The notes under the pieces are model-generated. The model was not told the origin of the DNA. It did not search any database and saw only the letters and a program-made list of their open reading frames with translations. From assembly GCA_034927815.1 (NCBI GenBank), contig JAYFPK010000032.1:1-64000 (forward strand): a stretch of 64,000 nucleotides of DNA, given 5' to 3'. The DNA is from Limiplasma sp034927815 (GTDB taxonomy: Bacteria > Bacillota > Clostridia > Christensenellales > Aristaeellaceae). The translations under genes and the position numbers were made by a program. Shown here piece after piece: positions 58,527 through 64,000 of the stretch; positions within the stretch are counted from its first letter, which is position 1; each line of letters begins with the position of its first letter.

Positions 58527-59837
58527 ATGATGAGCGTTGGGGTGGTATCCCTGGGCTGTAGCAAAAACCGGGTGGATACCGAGCTGATGCTCAGCATCTT
58601 GACCGAAAACGGATACCGCATCGTCGCGGACGAGCGGGAGGCCGATATCCTCATCGTCAACACCTGCGGATTCATCGAGTCCGCCAAGCAGGAATCCATC
58701 GACACCTTGCTCTCCCTGGCGGAGTATAAGAAAACCGGCAAGCTCAAGCTGCTGGTAGCCACGGGCTGCCTGGCCCAGCGCTACGAGCAGGCGCTTTTGG
58801 AAGAGCTGCCGGAGGTGGGGCTTCTGATGGGGGTCAGCCAGTATGCCCAGCTGCCCCAGGCCATTGCCCAGGCCCTGGGGGGCCAGCGGGCTTCCTACTG
58901 CGGCCGGGAGGCGGGGGTGCTCTGCGGCCCCCGGGTGCTCACCACAGCCCCCCATACCGCCTATATCCGCGTGGCCGACGGGTGCGACAACCGCTGCGCC
59001 TACTGCGCCATTCCCCTGATCCGGGGCGGCTTCCGCTCCCGGCCCATGGACAGCGTCCTTGGGGAGGTCCGCTCCCTGGCGGAGCAAGGGGTGAAGGAGC
59101 ACATTTTGGTGGCCCAGGATACCTCCCGCTTCGGGGTGGACCTGGCGGGCCATTCCCTGCTGCCGGAGCTGGTGACCCAGGCGGCGGACATCCCCGGGGT
59201 GGAATGGCTGCGGGTGCTCTACTGCTACCCCGACGAGGTGGGCATGCCCTTGCTGGAGGCCATGGCCGCCAAGCCCAACGTCTGCAAATACCTGGACCTG
59301 CCCTTGCAGCACGCCGATCCCCTTTTGCTGCGCCGCATGAACCGCCGGGGGGACATGGCCTCCGTGCGCCGTCTTTTGAAGGAGGCCCGGGGCATGGGCT
59401 TCACCCTGCGCACCACCTTCATCACCGGCTTTCCTGGGGAAACCCAGGCCCAGTTTGAAACCCTCATGGACTTTATCCGGGAGATCCGCTTTGACCGGCT
59501 GGGAGCCTTCGCCTTCTCCCCGGAGGAGGACACCGCCGCCGCCCGGATGCCCGATCAGGTACCCCCGGAAACCGCCCAAGAGCGGCTGGATATCCTGATG
59601 CGGGCCCAGCAGGCCATCTCCCTGGAGCGGAACCGCCTGCGCATCGGCGCCCGGGAGAAGGTGCTGGTGGAGGAGCTCCGCCAGGGCGGCAAGGCCATTG
59701 GCCGCACCGCCGCCGAGGCCCCGGAAACCGACGGCCTTGTGGAGCTGACCCACGCGCAAAACGCTGCCTTGGGCGAGTTTGTGACCGCGGAAATCACCGA
59801 CGCCAAGCCCTACGACCTCATAGGAGTGATGCTATGA
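58527..59837 (+). CDS. rimO: Ribosomal protein S12 methylthiotransferase RimO
   Basis: 436 residues. N-terminal MTTase domain with three cysteines (SLGCSKN, NTCGF, ATGCLAQRY), radical-SAM motif CDNRCAYCAIP and a C-terminal TRAM domain. RimO-type features are SLGCSKNRVDTE and LPLQHAD. It methylthiolates Asp of ribosomal protein S12. ATG at 58527 follows GGAGGG; one further ATG three bases later is possible. It overlaps pgsA by 4 bp. Confidence 0.95.
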   Translation: MMSVGVVSLGCSKNRVDTELMLSILTENGYRIVADEREADILIVNTCGFIESAKQESIDTLLSLAEYKKTGKLKLLVATGCLAQRYEQALLEELPEVGLLMGVSQYAQLPQAIAQALGGQRASYCGREAGVLCGPRVLTTAPHTAYIRVADGCDNRCAYCAIPLIRGGFRSRPMDSVLGEVRSLAEQGVKEHILVAQDTSRFGVDLAGHSLLPELVTQAADIPGVEWLRVLYCYPDEVGMPLLEAMAAKPNVCKYLDLPLQHADPLLLRRMNRRGDMASVRRLLKEARGMGFTLRTTFITGFPGETQAQFETLMDFIREIRFDRLGAFAFSPEEDTAAARMPDQVPPETAQERLDILMRAQQAISLERNRLRIGAREKVLVEELRQGGKAIGRTAAEAPETDGLVELTHAQNAALGEFVTAEITDAKPYDLIGVML

Positions 59838-60382
59838 ACTGGCCCAACCGACTGACGCTCTTGCGCGTACTTTTGATCCCGGTCTGCCTGGTGCTCTTGT
59901 CCATCGACACGCCCCTTTGCCAGACCCTGGCCTTGATCGTGCTGGTGCTGGCGGCCCTGACGGACTGGCTGGACGGCCATCTGGCCCGGCGCTGCGGCCT
60001 GGTCACCAACTTTGGCAAATTTCTGGACCCTGTGGCGGACAAGCTGCTGGTCCTTTGCGTGATGGTCACCCTCTGCGGCCTGGGCCGCTTCCCCGCCTGG
60101 GCCTGCGTCATCGTGCTCTTTCGGGAGCTGGCTGTGGACGGCCTGCGGCTGGTGGCCATGGAACAGGGCCGCGTCATTGCCGCCGGGCCCCTGGGCAAGC
60201 TCAAAACCACCCTCCAGCTTTTCACCTTGGTGGTCTATGTGATGAAGAACCAGCCCTTTGCCCCCTTCCCCATGGACCGGCTCCTTTTGGCCGCCGCCAT
60301 GGTCATGACCCTGGCCTCCGGGGTGGACTATTTTATCCGCAACAAAGCCGTGCTGCGGGGCCTTGGGGAGAAGTCCCCATGA
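59834..60382 (+). CDS. pgsA: CDP-diacylglycerol-glycerol-3-phosphate phosphatidyltransferase PgsA
   Basis: 182 residues, CDP-alcohol phosphatidyltransferase family. The catalytic motif D-x2-D-G-x2-A-R-x8-G-x3-D-x3-D is seen as TDWLDGHLARRCGLVTNFGKFLDPVADK. Four to six membrane helices. It makes phosphatidylglycerol phosphate. It overlaps rimO upstream and pncC downstream. Confidence 0.95.
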   Translation: MNWPNRLTLLRVLLIPVCLVLLSIDTPLCQTLALIVLVLAALTDWLDGHLARRCGLVTNFGKFLDPVADKLLVLCVMVTLCGLGRFPAWACVIVLFRELAVDGLRLVAMEQGRVIAAGPLGKLKTTLQLFTLVVYVMKNQPFAPFPMDRLLLAAAMVMTLASGVDYFIRNKAVLRGLGEKSP

Positions 60383-60867
60383 AGCCGGGGATCGGCCCTC
60401 TTTGCAAGGCCATTATCCCCCTGGCGGCCCGCCTGGGCCTCACCGTCGCCACGGCGGAAAGCCTCACGGGAGGGATGATCGCCTCCAGCCTGGCCGCCGT
60501 GCCGGGAGCCTCCCAGGTGCTGCTGGGCGGCATCGTCAGCTATGATCCCCGGATCAAGCGGGAACTGCTGGGGGTTTCCCAGGAGGTCATCGATTTCCCC
60601 GGCGTGGTCAGCGAGCCCTGCGCCCGGCAGATGGCCCTGGGGGCCCAAATGGCCCTGGGGGCGGATATTTCCGTCAGCGCCACGGGGCTGGCGGGCCCCG
60701 GCGGCGGAACGGAGCAGACCCCCGTGGGCACGGTATTCCTGGGAATCACAGGGCTCCAAGGCCCCAGGGTGCAGGAGTGCCATTTTACCGGAAGCCGCCA
60801 GGCGGTGCGCAAGGCCGCCACCCTTGAAGCCCTTCACATGCTATGGGAAGAGCTGTCCCAGCGCTAG
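60379..60867 (+). CDS. pncC: Nicotinamide-nucleotide amidase (CinA C-terminal type, PncC)
   Basis: 162 residues, stand-alone CinA C-terminal domain (VATAESLTGGMIASSLAAVPGAS, GGIVSYDPRIKRELLGV, SATGLAGPGGGTEQTPVGTVFLG). It deamidates NMN in the pyridine nucleotide cycle. The N-terminal MoCF domain of full CinA is absent. It overlaps the pgsA stop by 4 bp and lies 48 bp before recA, the common cinA-recA order. Confidence 0.93.
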   Translation: MKPGIGPLCKAIIPLAARLGLTVATAESLTGGMIASSLAAVPGASQVLLGGIVSYDPRIKRELLGVSQEVIDFPGVVSEPCARQMALGAQMALGADISVSATGLAGPGGGTEQTPVGTVFLGITGLQGPRVQECHFTGSRQAVRKAATLEALHMLWEELSQR

Positions 60868-60915
60868 CAATACAACGGATGTCCCAATGCCATACACAGG
60901 AAAGGCGGAAACACC

Positions 60916-62076
60916 ATGGCCAAGAAAGAAGCCCCCAAGAAAGAGCCCGTGCAAAGGGCCTCGGCGGACCAGAACAATATGCGCGAGGAGAAGCTGAAAG
61001 CGCTGGAAAGCGCCCTGGCCCAATTGAACAAGACCTATGGCAAGGGCGCGGTGATGAAGTTCAGCGACGCCGCCGCAGACGCCAACCTCCAGGTGATTTC
61101 CACCGGATGCCTGGACCTGGACATCGCCCTGGGCGTGGGCGGATTGCCCAGGGGTCGGGTGGTGGAGATCTTCGGGCCGGAAAGCAGCGGCAAGACCACC
61201 GTGGCCCTCCACTGCGTGGCGGAAACCCAGCGCATGGGCGGCGTGGCAGCCTTTATTGACGCGGAGCACGCCCTGGACCCCGTCTATGCCCGCAAGCTGG
61301 GCGTGAACATCGACGAGCTCTACATCTCCCAGCCCGACACCGGGGAGCAGGCCCTGGAAATCTGCGAAGCCCTGGTGCGCAGCGGCGCGGTGGACATGGT
61401 GGTCATCGACTCCGTGGCGGCTTTGGTGCCCAAGGCGGAAATCGAGGGCGAAATGGGGGACAGCTTTGTGGGCCTCCAGGCCCGCCTCATGAGCCAGGCC
61501 TTGCGCAAGCTGGCGGGGGTCATCAGCAAGACCAACGCCGTAGCCATCTTCATCAACCAGCTCCGGGAGAAGGTGGGCGTGATGTACGGCAGCCCCGAAA
61601 CCACCCCCGGCGGCCGGGCCCTGAAGTTCTACGCCTCCATACGCCTGGACGTGCGCCGGGGCGAGCAGCTCAAAAACGGCGCAGAGGTGGTGGGCAACCG
61701 CACCAAGGTGAAGGTGGTGAAAAACAAGGTGGCCCCGCCCTTTAGGGTCAGCGAGTTTGACATCATCTACGGCGAGGGCATCAGCAAGGCCGGAACCCTT
61801 CTGGATATGGCCGTGGACCGGGACATCATCCACAAGAGCGGCGCGTGGTTCAGCTATGAGGACCAGCGCATCGGCCAGGGCCGGGAGAACGCCCGCCAGT
61901 TCCTCAAGGACAACCCCGATGTGTTCGAGAAGATCGACAAGGTTATCCGCGCCGAGGCCATGGCCGCCCTGGCCGCCAAAAAGGCCGGGGATTCCCCTGT
62001 GGCCGCCGTCTCCGGCGACGATGGGGCCGACCTCCTGGAGGAGGACCCGGACCTGGCGCTGCTGGAGGACGAGTGA
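60916..62076 (+). CDS. recA: Recombinase RecA
   Basis: 386 residues. Walker A GPESSGKTT, Walker B VVIDSVAALVPKAE, L2 region NQLREKVGVMYGSPETTPGGRALKFYAS. The N-terminus is extended by about 20 Lys/Glu-rich residues, and the acidic C-terminal tail (DDGADLLEEDPDLALLEDE) is typical. GGAAAGGCGG precedes the ATG. No LexA box is visible immediately upstream, so SOS control may act at the rimO-side promoter or be absent. Confidence 0.97.
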   Translation: MAKKEAPKKEPVQRASADQNNMREEKLKALESALAQLNKTYGKGAVMKFSDAAADANLQVISTGCLDLDIALGVGGLPRGRVVEIFGPESSGKTTVALHCVAETQRMGGVAAFIDAEHALDPVYARKLGVNIDELYISQPDTGEQALEICEALVRSGAVDMVVIDSVAALVPKAEIEGEMGDSFVGLQARLMSQALRKLAGVISKTNAVAIFINQLREKVGVMYGSPETTPGGRALKFYASIRLDVRRGEQLKNGAEVVGNRTKVKVVKNKVAPPFRVSEFDIIYGEGISKAGTLLDMAVDRDIIHKSGAWFSYEDQRIGQGRENARQFLKDNPDVFEKIDKVIRAEAMAALAAKKAGDSPVAAVSGDDGADLLEEDPDLALLEDE

Positions 62077-62089
62077 CGGGGAAAGGCGC

Positions 62090-62165
62090 TGGGGCCTCCC
62101 CAGACCTCCCCTAGGGCCTTACGCCCCGAGGACCCATTGAAGGGAATGCCCCCAGGGGCATTCCC
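62090..62165 (+). repeat. Three-hairpin module, copy 3 (downstream of recA)
   Basis: H1 TGGGG-cct-CCCCA (62090-62102), H2 CCTAGGGC-cttac-GCCCCGAGG (62110-62131), 10-nt linker ACCCATTGAA, H3 GGGAATGCCCC-ca-GGGGCATTCCC (62142-62165). It begins 13 bp after the recA stop in the same orientation. It may serve as the recA mRNA 3' end, although no U-tract follows. Confidence 0.78.
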
Positions 62166-62291
62166 GGAGATAACGGCATGCGGCGTTCCTTCTTCCCGCG
62201 TCCCACAATTCTTTGAAACACTGATGGTGCCTGTATTTTTTGCGTCAAAAACCGCGCATTAGGGGGCATCGCTGAAAGGACTGAAACCCCC

Positions 62292-63587
62292 ATGGCGAAA
62301 CCCGGTTCTATGAGGGCCCGGCTGCGGAGGCACCCCCTCATCGACCTGCTGTTCTCCCTCAAGGGCAATCCCCGGACCTCCGTTTTCATCGAGCCCCTGT
62401 GGGGCATCCCCCACAGCCTCATCGCCCCCTTTTCCGCCGTTTACATGCGGGCCCTGGGGGTGGACAATATCCAGATCGGCCTGGCCCTGTCCGCGGCGCT
62501 GCTGGCCCAGGTGTTTTGCGCCTTCTTCGGCGGCGTTATCACGGATAAGCTGGGCCGCAAAACCACCACCATTGTGGGGGACATGCTGGGCTGGGTGGTC
62601 CCTTGCATCATTTGGGCCTGCGCCCAAAACTACTGGTTCTTCCTGGCGGCCATGGTGCTCAACTCCTTTGAACAGCTCAACCAGACCGCCTGGGTCTGCC
62701 TACTGGTGGAGGACGCGGAGGAAAAATCCATCCTGAACATCTGGAACTGGATTCTCATCGCCGGGCTGCTGGCGGTCTTTTTCTCCCCCCTCTCCGGCGC
62801 GCTGATCCAGCGCCATTCCCTGGTTCCGGTGATGCGGGCGCTTTACGCCTCCTTTGCCCTGTCCATGACCGTCAAATGCCTGATTACCTTCCGCTGGACC
62901 ACCGAAACCCGCCAGGGAAAGATTCGCAAGGCCGAAACCAAAGGCAAGAGCCTGGGCAGCCTGGTGGCGGATTATTGGCACCTGATCCCCCGCATTTTCA
63001 AAAGCCGCGGCACCGTCTCCACCCTGGTGGTCATGGTGGTGGTGAATATCACCCTGATGATCAACGGAAATTTCTACGCGCTGTACGCCACCGCGGGCCT
63101 GGGGATTCCCGAGGACTATCTGGCCTATTTCCCCATGATCCGGGCCTGCATCATGCTGCTGTTCTTCGGCATTCAGCACAAGCTGACCCGGTTCCGCACC
63201 AAGGCCCCCATGTCCGCCGGGCTCATCCTGTATATGTTCAGCCAGACGCTGCTGATGGTCAGCCCCAAAAACACCATCTATCCCCTGATCCTGTATACCC
63301 TCCTGGACGCCGTGGCCTTCGGCCTGGTCTACCCCCGCAAGGAGCTGATGACCGCCGTGTTTGTGGACAAGCAGGAGCGGGCCCGCATCGTGGCCTTGCT
63401 GACCACGCTGATGATCGCCATCACCTCGCCCTTTGGCGGCGTGGCGGGGGCCCTGTCCAAGATCGACGGCAGGCTGCCCTTTGTGCTGAGCCTGGCCCTG
63501 TACCTGCTGGCTCTGGTGGTGATCCTGGCCATGAAGGAGGACCCCGGCGCCGAGGAGGAGGTCCCCCAGCCCGTTCAGGCCTCCTGA
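62292..63587 (+). CDS. MFS transporter
   Basis: 431 residues, 12 predicted membrane helices. The loop after helix 2 carries GGVITDKLGRKTT, a variant of the MFS GxxxDRxGR motif. N-terminal region EPLWGIPHSLIAPFSAVYMRALGVDNIQIGLALS. The substrate is not predictable from sequence. AAAGGA precedes the ATG. It stands alone between recA and a GNAT gene. Confidence 0.88.
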   Translation: MAKPGSMRARLRRHPLIDLLFSLKGNPRTSVFIEPLWGIPHSLIAPFSAVYMRALGVDNIQIGLALSAALLAQVFCAFFGGVITDKLGRKTTTIVGDMLGWVVPCIIWACAQNYWFFLAAMVLNSFEQLNQTAWVCLLVEDAEEKSILNIWNWILIAGLLAVFFSPLSGALIQRHSLVPVMRALYASFALSMTVKCLITFRWTTETRQGKIRKAETKGKSLGSLVADYWHLIPRIFKSRGTVSTLVVMVVVNITLMINGNFYALYATAGLGIPEDYLAYFPMIRACIMLLFFGIQHKLTRFRTKAPMSAGLILYMFSQTLLMVSPKNTIYPLILYTLLDAVAFGLVYPRKELMTAVFVDKQERARIVALLTTLMIAITSPFGGVAGALSKIDGRLPFVLSLALYLLALVVILAMKEDPGAEEEVPQPVQAS

Positions 63588-63592
63588 ACGGG
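63570..63592. other. Hairpin overlapping the MFS stop codon
   Basis: CCCGTTCAGG and CCTGAACGGG form a perfect 10-bp stem with a 3-nt loop spanning the stop codon. No U-tract follows, so it is not a clear terminator. Confidence 0.5.
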
Positions 63593-63641
63593 CGCATGCC
63601 GGAAGCGCAGCTTTGTCAGAAGACACAAGGGGGGATGATCC

Positions 63642-64000
63642 ATGGAGCTTCGATGGGTCCAAAACGAGGCGGATGTGCAATCCGCCGCTCACCTCCACGC
63701 CATGGGGTGGAAGGCGGGCTTTCAGGGCATCTTCTCCCAGGAGCTCCTTGCGGAGATTTCCGATGACTTGTTTGTGGATTCCATGCGCCGCTCCCTCCAG
63801 ACCCAGCGCAGCCACATCGCCATTCTCTCCCAGGAGGGCAAGGACCTGGGGGCGGGCTCCTGCAGCCTGTCCCGGGATTGGGATGATCCAGCCCTGGGGG
63901 AAGTCATCTCCTTTTACTTCCTGCCGGAAGCCTGGGGCCGGGGATACGCCGCCGGGCTCATGGGCTTTTTGCTGGACCGGCTCAGGGCCATGGGCTGCGA
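63642..64000 (+). CDS. GNAT-family N-acetyltransferase (cut by window end)
   Basis: The first 119 residues are visible (MELRWVQNEADVQSAAHLHAMGWKAGFQGIF...). The acetyl-CoA binding motif A appears as LPEAWGRGYAAGLM. The acceptor is unknown. AAGGGGGGATGATCC precedes the ATG. The gene continues past position 64000. Confidence 0.85.
   Translation, partial: MELRWVQNEADVQSAAHLHAMGWKAGFQGIFSQELLAEISDDLFVDSMRRSLQTQRSHIAILSQEGKDLGAGSCSLSRDWDDPALGEVISFYFLPEAWGRGYAAGLMGFLLDRLRAMGC

Noticed and set aside
60868..60915. A LexA box directly upstream of recA
   Set aside because: The 48-bp gap between pncC and recA has no GAAC-N4-GTTC or close variant.

Overview
The window looks like chromosome of a GC-rich, anaerobic, Gram-positive-type bacterium of the Clostridia (Oscillospirales/Christensenellales-like by gene content). 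The grounds are strong AGGAGG-type ribosome binding sites with frequent GTG and TTG starts, a Bacillus-type LexA box, a trimeric NAD-linked [FeFe] hydrogenase, rubrerythrin, a FeoA-FeoA-FeoB iron system, a LytTR/DUF3021 pair, a PiT/DUF47 pair, QueH, SbcCD and the radical-SAM/TIGR03915 DNA-repair pair. I see no prophage, transposase, integrase, rRNA or CRISPR array. The only tRNA gene is tRNA-Leu(CAA).

Layout. 0-11.5 kb: a LacI regulator; DUF438 and DUF1858 genes; a DtxR-type repressor facing feoA-feoA-feoB-feoB-associated Cys-rich protein, with three TTAGC-N4-GCTAA operators; a VWA/XpaC-like/solute-binding operon; a LytTR/DUF3021 pair. 11.7-20 kb: DUF2200; the Hen1-Pnkp RNA repair cassette; a HisH-like/HisF-like/N-acetyl-sugar amidotransferase trio. 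20-31 kb: the HndA-HndC-HndD hydrogenase; an AT-richer patch with an orphan ORF and an HD hydrolase next to tRNA-Leu; PiT-DUF47-Cys-rich protein; a glycosyltransferase; rubrerythrin; a CHAP hydrolase. 31-44 kb: queH-sbcD-sbcC; a four-repeat peptidoglycan-binding protein; a secreted acidic-tail protein; an SOS-boxed radical-SAM DNA repair pair; DUF5655. 44-54 kb: a MalT-like ATPase regulator divergent from a beta-lactamase-fold hydrolase; a small XRE regulator; a branched-chain amino acid ABC system with fused LivM-LivG. 54-64 kb: mnmA, a HAD-thymidylate kinase fusion and a lysine-decarboxylase-like enzyme; then rimO-pgsA-pncC-recA, an MFS transporter and a GNAT gene cut by the window end.

How the parts work together. 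Iron uptake is probably repressed by the adjacent DtxR protein through the three boxes. Hen1 and Pnkp together mark, heal and seal cut RNA. HndACD couples NAD(H) to H2. The HisH/HisF-like pair probably feeds ammonia to the amidotransferase for an acetamidino-sugar, although no polysaccharide cluster is visible.

The most unusual signal is a dispersed module of about 70 bp with up to three hairpins. It lies just downstream of sbcC, recA, livF and (diverged) livJ, each time in the same orientation as the gene. One further copy sits in frame, antisense, inside the decarboxylase gene. In four copies a third stem begins exactly 10 nt after the second, but its sequence differs every time.
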